From Treponema sp. (GTDB taxonomy: Bacteria; Spirochaetota; Spirochaetia; Treponematales; Treponemataceae), in contig JAFZYR010000028.1 in assembly GCA_017616165.1 (NCBI GenBank), positions 1 through 43,059 of the forward strand: 43,059 bases of DNA, written 5' to 3'. Below are positions 6,627-14,325 of the stretch, piece after piece (the stretch's first letter is position 1; every line of letters begins with the position of its first letter). The translations under genes were made by a program, and so were the position numbers. The notes under the pieces were generated by a model. It was not told where the DNA came from. It made no database searches and saw nothing but the letters and a program-made list of their open reading frames with translations.

Positions 6627-7226
6627 ATGAAGTACTGTTGGGGTGCTGCGGTGCTTTTTTTTGCTGCAGCCTTAAGCTTTTTTTCTTGTTCCCTCAAATA
6701 TGATGATGCGGTAGATGCAGAAAAAAACACGCCGGAATTCATTTTTAATGAGGCTAAGCTTGTGCGCTACAAGGACGGCAACGAAGAGGTGCGCGTTCAG
6801 GCTCAGAATATTGAACAGTACAAAAACTCAAGCATAACCTACGGCAAAAACGTAAAGTTTATGACCTACGACAAGGACCACAAGCTTGAAACAGAAGGCT
6901 CCTGCGGCTATCTTTTTGCAGATACCGACTCCGAGCTTTATGAGCTTTATGACGGAATAAAGCTGTTCAGCAGTGTGCAGAATACAAACTTTTTTGCAGA
7001 TATGCTAAGATGGAACGGCAAGACCGAGCAGCTTACCGGCGGAAGACGCGACACTGTGCGCATAGAAAAAGACGGAACCATCATTTACGGCACAGGCTTT
7101 TCGGCCAGCGGGGTGAGCAAAAAGTTCAGCTTTGCAGGCACCGTAAGCGGCGAAATCGAAGCCAAGGATAAGGAAGCTGGCAGCGATACCCAGTCGGAAA
7201 ATGAACAGGAGGAGCAGCGTGATTAA
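6627..7226 (+). CDS. lptC: LptC-like lipopolysaccharide-transport lipoprotein
   Basis: A 199-residue predicted lipoprotein with an N-terminal hydrophobic segment and lipobox-like LSFFSC (Cys21). The body contains beta-rich repeats typical of the OstA/LptC fold (EFIFNEAKLVRYKDGNEEVRVQA, in pieces across 37-59). LptC normally spans the inner membrane once and hands lipid from LptBFG to LptA; here a lipid anchor would serve instead. The C-terminal tail is charged and Glu-rich. It is first in lptC-lptA-lptB, with overlapping stop and start codons. Treponemes lack classical LPS, so the cargo is probably another envelope glycolipid or lipid; that is inference. Confidence 0.85.
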   Translation: MKYCWGAAVLFFAAALSFFSCSLKYDDAVDAEKNTPEFIFNEAKLVRYKDGNEEVRVQAQNIEQYKNSSITYGKNVKFMTYDKDHKLETEGSCGYLFADTDSELYELYDGIKLFSSVQNTNFFADMLRWNGKTEQLTGGRRDTVRIEKDGTIIYGTGFSASGVSKKFSFAGTVSGEIEAKDKEAGSDTQSENEQEEQRD

Positions 7227-7863
7227 AAAGACCTTTGCACTTGTACTGTGCCTCCTTTTTACAGCCGGTGCCTTTGCCGAAAAAATTACCTTTTCTGCCG
7301 GCAATATGTCGGGCCAGGCTGGAGATTCTTCTGCTACAACAACCCTCACAGGCGGCGCTTTTATTCAAACCTCTTCTATGGAAATTAGTGCCGACCAGAT
7401 TGAGCTTAGCGGCGACGACTACCGTTTTATAAATGCCACCGGAAACATAAGCGGAAAAAATCTTGAAACCAAAATGGAATTTACCTGTGACTCCATGAGC
7501 TACGACCGTCAGACAAAGGTTGCGGTGCTTCAGGGTAATGTTCATCTTGTAGACCTTGAAAACGACGTTAAGGCCGACGCCCAGATAATTGAATACAGTC
7601 AGAATACAAATATTGCGGTTTTGCAGATTGATATAAATCTTACGCAGAAAAAAAATGTTTGTACGGGCTCCTATGCCGTGTATCAGAAAAACGAACAGAT
7701 GCTGGAAATAAGCGGAAACGCACAGGTTAAGCAGGATCAGGATGTGTTCCGTGCCCAGCAGATTACGCTCAACCTGGAAACACAAAACATCACCCTGTCC
7801 GGAAACGTAAAGGGCTCTGTTACAGAATCTGCAAAAAAAGAGGAGGGGACTGATGGAGAATGA
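7219..7863 (+). CDS. lptA: LptA/OstA-like periplasmic lipid-transport protein
   Basis: About 214 residues, exported by the signal peptide [20 protein letters not shown]. Repeated OstA-type beta strands follow ([60 protein letters not shown]), forming the beta-jellyroll bridge that carries lipid across the periplasm. I chose GTG at 7219 because a perfect AGGAGG at 7207-7212 precedes it by 6 bases; the in-frame ATG at 7201 lies upstream of that site. The start overlaps the lptC stop by 8 bases and the end overlaps lptB by 11, so the three genes are translationally coupled. Confidence 0.88.
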   Translation: MIKKTFALVLCLLFTAGAFAEKITFSAGNMSGQAGDSSATTTLTGGAFIQTSSMEISADQIELSGDDYRFINATGNISGKNLETKMEFTCDSMSYDRQTKVAVLQGNVHLVDLENDVKADAQIIEYSQNTNIAVLQIDINLTQKKNVCTGSYAVYQKNEQMLEISGNAQVKQDQDVFRAQQITLNLETQNITLSGNVKGSVTESAKKEEGTDGE

Positions 7864-8590
7864 GACTCCGCTTTTGCGCGTAAACAGCCTTTATAAATCC
7901 TTTGGCCGCAAGGAAGTTGTTCGCGGTATTGATTTTACCATGAAAACCGGAGAAATCCTTGGACTTTTGGGACCAAACGGGGCCGGCAAAACTACAACCT
8001 TTTATATGGTAGTTGGCTTTTATCGTCCTACTGCCGGCGAGGTTTTCTTAAACGACAAGTGCATTACGCGCCTTCCAATGTACAAGCGTGCAAGACTTGG
8101 CATTTCGTACCTGCCGCAGGAGCCTTCGGTTTTCCGCAAATTTACTGTAGAAGAAAACATCTGGTCTGTTCTGGAGACCCGCACCGACTTGAGCTACAAG
8201 GAAAAAAAGCAGCGATTGGATGACCTTATAGAAGAATTTTCCATTGGTCGCATACGCTATCAAAAGGCCTATACACTTTCGGGTGGTGAACGCCGCCGTA
8301 CAGAAATTGCACGCTCGCTTGCCATTGAACCAAAGTTCCTTTTGCTGGACGAGCCCTTTGCCGGAATTGACCCTATTGCCGTAGCCGACATCAAGGCAGT
8401 AATCAAGCTGCTTGCCAACCGCGGTATTGGAATCCTTATTACCGACCACAATGTACGCGATACCCTGGAAATTACCGACCGCGCCATCATCATCAACACC
8501 GGGCAGATCATGCTCCAGGGCACCAAGGACGAAATTCTTGCCAGCGAGCTTGCCCGCGAAGTCTACCTCGGTAAAAATTTCAGTATGTAA
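7853..8590 (+). CDS. lptB: LptB, ABC-transporter ATPase of the lipid export system
   Basis: A 245-residue ATPase powering lipid extraction from the inner membrane. It has Walker [10 protein letters not shown] near 39-47, a Q-loop in [19 protein letters not shown], signature LSGGERRR, Walker [14 protein letters not shown], and switch His in [12 protein letters not shown]. The C-terminal [10 protein letters not shown] is the LptB-specific ending, which separates it from amino-acid importer ATPases. GAGGAGGGG precedes the ATG. The membrane partners LptF/LptG are not recognisable in this window. Confidence 0.96.
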   Translation: MENETPLLRVNSLYKSFGRKEVVRGIDFTMKTGEILGLLGPNGAGKTTTFYMVVGFYRPTAGEVFLNDKCITRLPMYKRARLGISYLPQEPSVFRKFTVEENIWSVLETRTDLSYKEKKQRLDDLIEEFSIGRIRYQKAYTLSGGERRRTEIARSLAIEPKFLLLDEPFAGIDPIAVADIKAVIKLLANRGIGILITDHNVRDTLEITDRAIIINTGQIMLQGTKDEILASELAREVYLGKNFSM

Positions 8591-8595
8591 TTCAT

Positions 8596-8624
8596 TTGTC
8601 TTTTCCCCGTTTGTGATGTATAAT
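8596..8624 (+). promoter_or_regulatory. Promoter of cheR, predicted leaderless
   Basis: TTGTCT (8596-8601), 17 bases, then a perfect TATAAT (8619-8624); the cheR ATG begins at 8633, leaving an expected leader of 0-2 bases and no Shine-Dalgarno site. It lies in the 42-base gap after lptB, so cheR-cheB can be transcribed separately from the lpt genes. Confidence 0.7.
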
Positions 8625-8632
8625 AAATTACT

Positions 8633-9448
8633 ATGCTTGAAGTTCTTAACGACAATGATTACGAACAGTTTCGCAAGGTTATTTATGACGAATGTGGAAT
8701 AACCTTTTCGGCTACTAACCGTTCTATTCTGGACAGCCGCATCAAGGATTTGCTCAGACGCAAAAATCTGCAGACTCCTGCCGAATACATGGCGCTGGTT
8801 CTTAAGAACCCGGAAGAAATGAAGGAGATGCTGGATTCTGTTACTACAAATCTTACACGCTTTTTCCGCAATCAGCCGCATTTTGATGCCTTTATAAACT
8901 ATATCATTCCAGCTGTAATCGAAAACAAAAAGAAGGGGCTGGACCGTACAATCCGCGTATGGAGTGCGGGCTGTTCTACCGGCGAAGAGCCATATACCAT
9001 TGCCATGATTCTTAAGGAAATTGTTCCTCCCGGCTTTGACTTTAAGATTACTGCTTCTGACATTTCGCTCAAGTCGCTCATGGTTGGGCAGCAGGGCTTT
9101 TATGGAGACAACAAGGTAGACGGCATTCCTGCCAACTATCTGGAAAAATATTTTACAAAAGTAGAAGGCGGCTATCAGGTAAAAAAGGAGCTGCAGGATA
9201 CAATTCATTTTGACTACCATAATCTTATGAACGATTCTGGTGCGCGCAATCTGGATGTTGTTTTCTGCCGCAACGTTCTTATTTATTTTGATGAAGCTGC
9301 TCAGCGTGCTGTAATCAACCGCTTCTGGGATGCAATGGCACCTCAGTCTTATCTGTTCATAGGACATTCGGAGTCGCTTTTTGGAATGAAAACTCAGTTT
9401 GAATTCCTTAAGACCGACTGGGCATGTCTGTATAGAAAAAATCGTTAG
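8633..9448 (+). CDS. cheR: Chemotaxis protein methyltransferase CheR
   Basis: A 271-residue SAM-dependent enzyme that methylates glutamates of chemoreceptors during adaptation. The N-terminal helical domain (1-75) is followed by the Rossmann methyltransferase domain with SAM loop VWSAGCSTGEEPYTIAM, acidic motif TASDISLKSL, catalytic-pocket segment DVVFCRNVLIYFDE, and the terminal LFIGHSESLFG. Length is normal. It is followed by cheB 36 bases downstream, forming an adaptation module. Confidence 0.97.
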   Translation: MLEVLNDNDYEQFRKVIYDECGITFSATNRSILDSRIKDLLRRKNLQTPAEYMALVLKNPEEMKEMLDSVTTNLTRFFRNQPHFDAFINYIIPAVIENKKKGLDRTIRVWSAGCSTGEEPYTIAMILKEIVPPGFDFKITASDISLKSLMVGQQGFYGDNKVDGIPANYLEKYFTKVEGGYQVKKELQDTIHFDYHNLMNDSGARNLDVVFCRNVLIYFDEAAQRAVINRFWDAMAPQSYLFIGHSESLFGMKTQFEFLKTDWACLYRKNR

Positions 9449-9484
9449 AATTGTAAGTCTGTAGAATAAGGAAGCTTGGCCGGT

Positions 9485-10681
9485 ATGGATAAAATTTCGG
9501 TTTTAATTTGTGATGACTCTGCTTTGATGCGAAATCTTATTAGCCGCATTATTTCGGATTACGAAGGACTTGAGGTAGTTGCCAAGGCTGAAAACGGCAA
9601 GGACCTTCTTGAAAAAATTCCTGTTTACAAGCCTGACGTAATTCTTCTGGATATAGAAATGCCTGTAATGACGGGTGTTCAGTTCCTTGAAAAACGACGG
9701 GAAATGCGCATAGACATTCCTGTTATCATACTTTCGAGCATTGCCACAGAGGGTGCCAGTGTTACCATCCGCTGTCTTGAGCTTGGTGCGTCCGACTTTA
9801 TTACAAAGCCGGGTGGTTCTTCTGTAACGCTCAAAATCGGCGATGTTTCCACAGACATTATTGAATATGTTTCCAGCTATGGTGGTTCTTATGCTGCCCT
9901 GCACGGAAAACGTGTTCCGGATCCGGACTTTTTTACACATCAGATTAAGCTCAAGGCTGCTGCCAAGTTTGTTGCCCAAAAGAAGGGTGAAGATGCCGCC
10001 AAGCTTGCTGCTGTTACCAAAACAGAGTTTCCTGCTACTGCTTCGTGGATGGCACCGCGCAACAAGGAGCCTGCCGTTATCACTCCGGAGCGGGAAGGCG
10101 GACGCATAGAAATTATTGCAATTGGTATTTCTACCGGTGGTCCTAATGCCCTGCGCGAAATGCTTGCACGTATTTCTCCAGACCTGCAGCAGCCGGTGCT
10201 TATTGTTCAGCACATGCCTGCGGGCTTTACCACAGAATTTGCAGAAAGCCTTAATACTATATGTCCGCTTACTGTTACCGAAGCCAAGGACGGAGAGCCT
10301 GTTTTGAGCGGCCACGTTTATATTGCGCCAGGTAACTATCATATGACGGTTGAAAAGCATGCAATAAGCGCAACTATCCGTTTGAATCAGAATGACCTTC
10401 GTAACGGTCACAGACCTAGTGCCGACGAGCTTTTTGAATCTGTTGCACGCTTTTACCAGAACCATGCGCTTGGCGTAATTATGACGGGTATGGGACGCGA
10501 CGGTGCTGCCCAGCTTGCCGAAATGCGCAAAAAGGGTGCCTGGACGCTTGGACAGGATGCTGCTTCGAGCATTGTATACGGCATGCCTAAGGTTGCCTGG
10601 GAATTGGGTGGTGTTCAAAAGCAGGTTCCGCTCGACCGTCTGGCCGACGAAATCAATACCCTTGCCAGCACTCACCGCTAA
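9485..10681 (+). CDS. cheB: Chemotaxis response regulator / protein-glutamate methylesterase CheB
   Basis: A 398-residue two-domain enzyme. The receiver domain (1-120) has acidic residues in LICDDSA, phospho-acceptor Asp56 in LLDIEMP, and Lys in ITKPGG. The C-terminal methylesterase has the catalytic triad Ser216 (GISTGG), His243 (VQHMPAGF) and Asp339 (TGMGRDGA). It removes receptor methyl esters made by CheR and deamidates glutamines. The linker is a longer than usual Ala/Lys-rich stretch (about 150-205). I prefer ATG 9485, which has AAGGAAG 10 bases upstream, over an in-frame TTG at 9476. The stop overlaps the convergent TPR gene by 4 bases. Confidence 0.97.
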   Translation: MDKISVLICDDSALMRNLISRIISDYEGLEVVAKAENGKDLLEKIPVYKPDVILLDIEMPVMTGVQFLEKRREMRIDIPVIILSSIATEGASVTIRCLELGASDFITKPGGSSVTLKIGDVSTDIIEYVSSYGGSYAALHGKRVPDPDFFTHQIKLKAAAKFVAQKKGEDAAKLAAVTKTEFPATASWMAPRNKEPAVITPEREGGRIEIIAIGISTGGPNALREMLARISPDLQQPVLIVQHMPAGFTTEFAESLNTICPLTVTEAKDGEPVLSGHVYIAPGNYHMTVEKHAISATIRLNQNDLRNGHRPSADELFESVARFYQNHALGVIMTGMGRDGAAQLAEMRKKGAWTLGQDAASSIVYGMPKVAWELGGVQKQVPLDRLADEINTLASTHR

Positions 10682-11190
10682 AAATCTTTGAGTCTTTTAG
10701 TACATTCATCCGCGCCGTTTTTGTTGTTCAGCTGGGTATAGGTGTCTCTAAGATTGTAAAGCGCGTCTGCATAATACGGATTAATGCTTATTGCGTGCTC
10801 AAAGCTTTCGCTTGCAAGCTCGTATTTTTCCATATTAAAAAAGGCAACTCCGGTAAGGTTCCAGAATGCAGGATTTTCAGGCCAGTTGTCTAAGCCCTCC
10901 TGACTGTACAAAAGTGAACCCTCGTAATCCTCCTGCTGAATGCACATGGTGCTAAGCGTTTCCAGTACATCCTGGCGGTCCGGGGCAATCTGGTGTGCCT
11001 TTTCCAGCGAGGCGCGGGCGTTTGCAAGGTCGCCTGAGTCGCGGTAGGTAATGCCCAGGTTATACCACAAAAGGTAATTGTTGCGTTCTATGATGATGGC
11101 GCGTTTAAAACAGGCAATGGCTTCGTTGTATTCTCCACCGGAAGCGAGTATTATAGCCTGATTATTAAGCTTGTCTGGTCTCTCTCTCAT
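10678..11190 (-). CDS. Small tetratricopeptide-repeat protein
   Basis: A 170-residue protein made almost entirely of about four TPR helical hairpins (for example NNYLLWYNLGITYRDSG, NPAFWNLTGVAFFNMEKYE, NPYYADALYNLRDTY). There is no signal peptide, so it is probably a cytoplasmic scaffold for protein-protein contacts; the partner is unknown. Its ATG overlaps the stop of the polyprenyl synthase in an ATGA junction, so the two are translationally coupled. Confidence 0.85.
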   Translation of the reverse strand: MRERPDKLNNQAIILASGGEYNEAIACFKRAIIIERNNYLLWYNLGITYRDSGDLANARASLEKAHQIAPDRQDVLETLSTMCIQQEDYEGSLLYSQEGLDNWPENPAFWNLTGVAFFNMEKYELASESFEHAISINPYYADALYNLRDTYTQLNNKNGADECTKRLKDF

Positions 11191-12272
11191 CTGAATTTCT
11201 CCGGTATCATTGAATTAAAAAGCTCTGTAATGAGCGGCTCCCTTGCAAACTGTGCGCAGTTGGTGGCAATAAGGCGTTTTCCTTCCTCTGCGGCGTCTTT
11301 TATGCAGGAGCTGGTGTTTAAAAGTGCTATACATTCTTCTACGGCAGGGGAGTCTATTCCTTCCTTGCCTGCTATTTCCATAAGGCTGCAGATTTTGTCC
11401 TTGTCCTGCGGTTTTTGCTGTAGGTGCAGCAGTACCGGGAGTGATTTTTTGCCTTCTACAATGTCGTCGCCCCTTTTTTTGCCCGGGTTTCCGTCTGTAA
11501 GGTTTATTACATCATCAATAATTTGAAAGCCAACACCTATCTGGGCGGCAATCTGTCCGTACTTTTCTGCGGTCTTGTGGTCTGCGCCTCCTGCTATAAA
11601 GCCAATCTTGGCGGCAAGGCTTGCAAGGGTTCCGGTTTTGTTTTGAACCATGGCGCGGTATTCGTCCATTGTCGGGAAAATTTGTTTGTTTCGGTGCCAG
11701 TAAATGTCCATGGCCTGTCCAAGATGAAGACGCCTAAGCTCGTTTGTATAAAGCTTGTAAAAGGTAAGGCGCTGCTGGTCGGTCAGGTCAAGCTGGTTTA
11801 AGCACACTGGGGCTTCAAAATAAAGCCAGCTTGCGGCGTTTAAAGCTGTGTCCAGTCCGTAGGTAATGTGGGCTGCAGGCTTTCCGCGGCGCAGGTCGGC
11901 ACTGTCTTCTATGTCGTCGTGAATAAGGCTTGCGGTATGAACAAATTCTACAAGCGGGGTAAGCGCATAGGCTGTATCCAGCGGGAGCGGGGCAGTGGAG
12001 CTGTCATTGTGGGTTGTGCGTGTGTCATCGTCAAGCTTTTGGGCCAGCTGGTAACAAAGGATTAAAAAAAGCGGGCGCCAGCGTTTTCCGCCAAGATCTA
12101 TGAGCGTTTTATTTGGTTCTATGAGGTTTTGAATAAAGCTTTTGTTTGAATTGATTGCGTCGCTAAGTGGGCCAAAGCTGCTGTCCTGCCAGGCGGTGGA
12201 AAAATCCATTTTGAGTGCCTGGTCCAGCTTTTGTTCTATTTTTTCCATGTGGGCGCGTAAGTTTTCATTCAT
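11187..12272 (-). CDS. Polyprenyl diphosphate synthase (trans-isoprenyl synthase family)
   Basis: About 361 residues. It shows GGKRWRP near 61-67, the first aspartate-rich motif DDIED at 119-123 followed by DLRRGKPAAH, and the second aspartate-rich region IIDDVINLTDG followed by GKKRGDDIVEGKKSLPVL. These enzymes chain isopentenyl diphosphate units onto an allylic primer using Mg2+. The second motif reads DDVIN instead of DDxxD, a conservative loss of the third Asp. Chain length cannot be read reliably. I place the start at 12272: an open frame extends to 12380, but that extension runs into the DnaA-box region and is not family-like. A TATACT box ends 7 bases before this ATG, again predicting a leaderless mRNA. 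Confidence 0.9.
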   Translation of the reverse strand: MNENLRAHMEKIEQKLDQALKMDFSTAWQDSSFGPLSDAINSNKSFIQNLIEPNKTLIDLGGKRWRPLFLILCYQLAQKLDDDTRTTHNDSSTAPLPLDTAYALTPLVEFVHTASLIHDDIEDSADLRRGKPAAHITYGLDTALNAASWLYFEAPVCLNQLDLTDQQRLTFYKLYTNELRRLHLGQAMDIYWHRNKQIFPTMDEYRAMVQNKTGTLASLAAKIGFIAGGADHKTAEKYGQIAAQIGVGFQIIDDVINLTDGNPGKKRGDDIVEGKKSLPVLLHLQQKPQDKDKICSLMEIAGKEGIDSPAVEECIALLNTSSCIKDAAEEGKRLIATNCAQFAREPLITELFNSMIPEKFR

Positions 12273-12279
12273 ATATTTA

Positions 12280-12285
12280 AGTATA
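12280..12285 (-). promoter_or_regulatory. -10 box of the polyprenyl synthase gene, predicted leaderless
   Basis: TATACT on the minus strand (12285-12280), followed by the 7 bases TAAATAT and the ATG at 12272. No good -35 element is visible at the right distance; the upstream sequence is A/T-rich. Confidence 0.45.
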
Positions 12286-12455
12286 GCTAAAAACGGTAAT
12301 TTTTTAAAGGAAAAAAATATGCACTTATACACACAGCTTGTACACGGGTTATACACAAGATATCCACATTCTGTGTACACTATATAGGGGTTTCACCGGA
12401 ATTCCATACAAATATGCTATACATTTTAGTTTTGTACTTTTTACAAAAAGTGTTT

Positions 12456-12482
12456 CTAAATCCTTGTATTATAAGGATTTAG
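12456..12482. repeat. Perfect inverted repeat within the DnaA-box region
   Basis: CTAAATCCTT (12456-12465) and AAGGATTTAG (12473-12482) are exact inverted complements with a 7-base loop. A shorter palindrome ACTTTTT-AC-AAAAAGT lies just upstream at 12437-12452. Neither is followed by a clean T-run. Confidence 0.6.
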
Positions 12483-12551
12483 AGCGTTTTTGACGGGCGA
12501 GCGGTGTTTTTTACTACATATTTATGTATTTGAGCACCCTGGGTTAAAAAT

Positions 12552-12588
12552 AAAAAACTTTGTTTTTATAAAAAAAACAAAGTTTTTT
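12552..12588. terminator. A/T-rich hairpin, possible bidirectional terminator or unwinding element
   Basis: The arms AAAAACTTTGTTTTT and AAAAACAAAGTTTTT are inverted complements around a short ATAAA centre. It lies just beside the right DnaA-box pair and downstream of the minus-strand STAS gene, so it could terminate that gene or provide the easily melted DNA expected beside DnaA boxes. Confidence 0.55.
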
Positions 12589-12633
12589 GCACAGTTATCC
12601 ACAAGTTATACACATTGAACTTGTAGGTAAATA

Positions 12634-13185
12634 TTAGCCCAGAGAAACTTCTCCGCGGTCGTTGATTGCAAGAATTGACTTGCAGCCTGAACAGCGGAAG
12701 CGGCCCGACTTTGTGGCACGGAGCTTTTTGCTGCAAACAGGACAATCGATAATAAGAGGGAATACAGAAGTAGTAGTAGTACCGCCTTCAGAGAAGAACG
12801 AAACTGCCTCTTCTGTAGAGTTTTTAATATTAAAGAACTGAGAGAAGCCGAGCAACTGGAATACTTCGTAAACCTTTGGCTGGATTTCAAGAAGAACTAC
12901 GTCTCCGCCCTTTGGCTTTACCATTTTAAGGAATACGGTAAAGGATCCGATACCGGTAGAAGAAACATAATTAAGTGCGGCGCAGTTGAATACAAGATTA
13001 ACAAAGCCTGCTTCTATTACTTGTGTTATTTTTTTCTGGAAGTAAGTGGAGTTGTAAGTATCGATATAGCCGGTAAGATAAACGATGAGTCCGTTAGGTA
13101 CACCAAAGGATTTGTCAAGTCTGATTTGAAGGCTGTCGTCCTTATCAACATCAAATCCAGGTATTACCGCGTTGTTATTTTCCAT
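12634..13185 (-). CDS. STAS-domain anti-sigma-factor antagonist with C-terminal zinc ribbon
   Basis: A protein of about 183 residues. Residues ~15-125 form a STAS domain of the SpoIIAA/RsbV type, which binds or releases a partner protein depending on phosphorylation. At the usual phospho-serine position the sequence reads VSSTGIGSF, so the acceptor would be Thr (or a neighbouring Ser). The C-terminus adds a zinc ribbon CPVCSKK...CSGC, an unusual fusion suggesting nucleic-acid or protein contact. I chose ATG 13185, with GGAG about 12 bases upstream; an upstream in-frame GTG at 13197 would overlap that site. It borders the DnaA-box cluster at its 3' end. Confidence 0.85.
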   Translation of the reverse strand: MENNNAVIPGFDVDKDDSLQIRLDKSFGVPNGLIVYLTGYIDTYNSTYFQKKITQVIEAGFVNLVFNCAALNYVSSTGIGSFTVFLKMVKPKGGDVVLLEIQPKVYEVFQLLGFSQFFNIKNSTEEAVSFFSEGGTTTTSVFPLIIDCPVCSKKLRATKSGRFRCSGCKSILAINDRGEVSLG

Positions 13186-13228
13186 AATAAAAATCACTCC
13201 AACATTTTTTTTAAAATATATACACTAT

Positions 13229-13258
13229 ATAATACTATATATCTTATGCTTCTGTCAA
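13229..13258 (-). promoter_or_regulatory. Promoter of the STAS/zinc-ribbon gene
   Basis: A perfect -35 TTGACA on the minus strand (13258-13253), an 18-base spacer, and -10 TATTAT (13234-13229). It leaves a leader of about 40 bases that contains the GGAG ribosome binding site. Confidence 0.6.
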
Positions 13259-13299
13259 ACGGAAAACAAAAGATTTTTAGTCAAAGCCCCTTTTATAGT

Positions 13300-13326
13300 A
13301 GATTAACAGGGCATTTTTGCCGATAA
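13300..13326 (+). promoter_or_regulatory. Sigma-28-like promoter upstream of the membrane/TPR gene pair
   Basis: GCCGATAA at 13319-13326 matches the sigma-28 (FliA/WhiG) -10 consensus exactly. The -35 side (TTAACAGG region, about 13303-13310) is weak against TAAAGTTT. The box ends 24 bases before the ATG, and an AGAAGGA site lies in that leader. Confidence 0.55.
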
Positions 13327-13350
13327 TATGAAGAGAAGGATTTTTGTTAT

Positions 13351-14310
13351 ATGAAAAAAGCGCTCAAACTGGTTCTTATGTATTTTCTGGTACTTCTGAT
13401 TGGAACTGCCATAGGAATGTTTTTTTATACAATTTATCTGTCCGTTCAGGGAGCCGTTGCCGGTACTCCTTTTTCACTGTTCAATAAGACCGATCTGCTG
13501 CGCGCCCTTTTTTATGTGCTTTTGTGCGTGTTCATTTTTGTCTGTCCGGTGATGGTTTATATCCGCATAAGCAACAATGGTGGAATAGCTCATTTTATTT
13601 TCTTTATCCTTCTTTCGGGCATTACCTGGGCAATCTGTGTGCCGGCCCTTCTTCATTATGAATCCAAGGTTATGTACAACGTAAAGGATTCTTCCAAAAT
13701 GCTTACCGGCGGCTATTTCCGCGAGAATAACGGCAAGATTTATTACTTTACTTCTGATTACAATGTAAATCCTTATCTTGATACAACTTCCATTGTCATA
13801 GATACAGACCCTGACGGTCAGGTTGATATTCAGAATATTAAACCGACTCAGGACTTTTTCCTGTTCCGTGAATCTGCACCTTACAAGGACAGCCTCATCA
13901 AAAATACAATGGATGAGCACAAGCCTAAGTATTCAATCATTTCGTTTGATTTAATCAAGCAGTGTGCTGTTCAGGCCTTTGCTAAAAAATGGACCTTCTG
14001 GCTGGGCTTTTTCTCTCTGGGCCTTGTGCTTGCTTCGCTTTACGGTGCGGCCAGTCTTTTCCGCTGGAAGCTTTTGAACAGTGGCTTTTTGATGCTTGCA
14101 ACCTTCCTTATTCTTGCGGCAAACACCCTGTACTTTCATCCGGTTTTTGTTTCGTTCCGCCGCCAGCATCTGGATCCAAACAGATTTTTTGTTTTCCTTT
14201 CAAAATATATTGATAATCCGTTTCTTGTGCTTTGCAATGTTCTTTTTAGTCTTATCCTTCTTATTATTGGAATTGTCTGCTTTGCTACAAGAAAAAAGAG
14301 AATGTACTAG
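13351..14310 (+). CDS. Conserved membrane protein of unknown function
   Basis: A 319-residue protein I do not recognise. Hydrophobic segments lie at about 5-27, 46-72, 78-102, 212-236, 240-262 and 290-312, so six membrane spans are predicted. A soluble loop of about 110 residues between spans 3 and 4 (VMYNVKDSSKMLTGGYFRENNGKIYYFTSDYN..., quoted in part) is probably extracytoplasmic. AGAAGGA precedes the ATG. It forms an operon with the next gene (15-base gap), and the pair is preceded by a sigma-28-like box, so a motility or envelope role is possible but unproven. The first residues could also pass for an uncleaved signal anchor. Confidence 0.75.
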   Translation: MKKALKLVLMYFLVLLIGTAIGMFFYTIYLSVQGAVAGTPFSLFNKTDLLRALFYVLLCVFIFVCPVMVYIRISNNGGIAHFIFFILLSGITWAICVPALLHYESKVMYNVKDSSKMLTGGYFRENNGKIYYFTSDYNVNPYLDTTSIVIDTDPDGQVDIQNIKPTQDFFLFRESAPYKDSLIKNTMDEHKPKYSIISFDLIKQCAVQAFAKKWTFWLGFFSLGLVLASLYGAASLFRWKLLNSGFLMLATFLILAANTLYFHPVFVSFRRQHLDPNRFFVFLSKYIDNPFLVLCNVLFSLILLIIGIVCFATRKKRMY

Positions 14311-14325
14311 GGGAGAGGGGCAGTT

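Larger units (their letters stand above)
12325..12614. other. DnaA-box cluster; candidate oriC or DnaA-titration locus
   Basis: This 361-bp gap (12273-12633) has no gene. The left cluster has exact DnaA boxes TTATACACA at 12325-12333 and 12349-12357, plus near-matches TTGTACACG (12338-12346) and ATATCCACA (12360-12368). The right cluster has the consensus TTATCCACA (12595-12603) and TTATACACA (12606-12614). Spacing within clusters is 11-13 bases, one helical turn, and these boxes all point the same way. Between them is AT-rich DNA with perfect inverted repeats. This is the architecture of a bipartite replication origin. However, no dnaA, dnaN, gyrB or rpmH gene adjoins it, so a DnaA-titrating or regulatory site is an alternative. 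Confidence 0.6.

Noticed and set aside
8048..10675. Long minus-strand open frames (390-439 codons) opposite lptB, cheR and cheB
   Set aside because: They are antisense shadows of well-supported genes, with Cys/Arg/Asn-rich, low-information proteins and no ribosome binding sites.
12273..12380. 36-residue N-terminal extension of the polyprenyl synthase
   Set aside because: It reads through the DnaA-box region, is Cys/Tyr/Phe-rich and unlike the family; the promoter -10 box also lies downstream of it.
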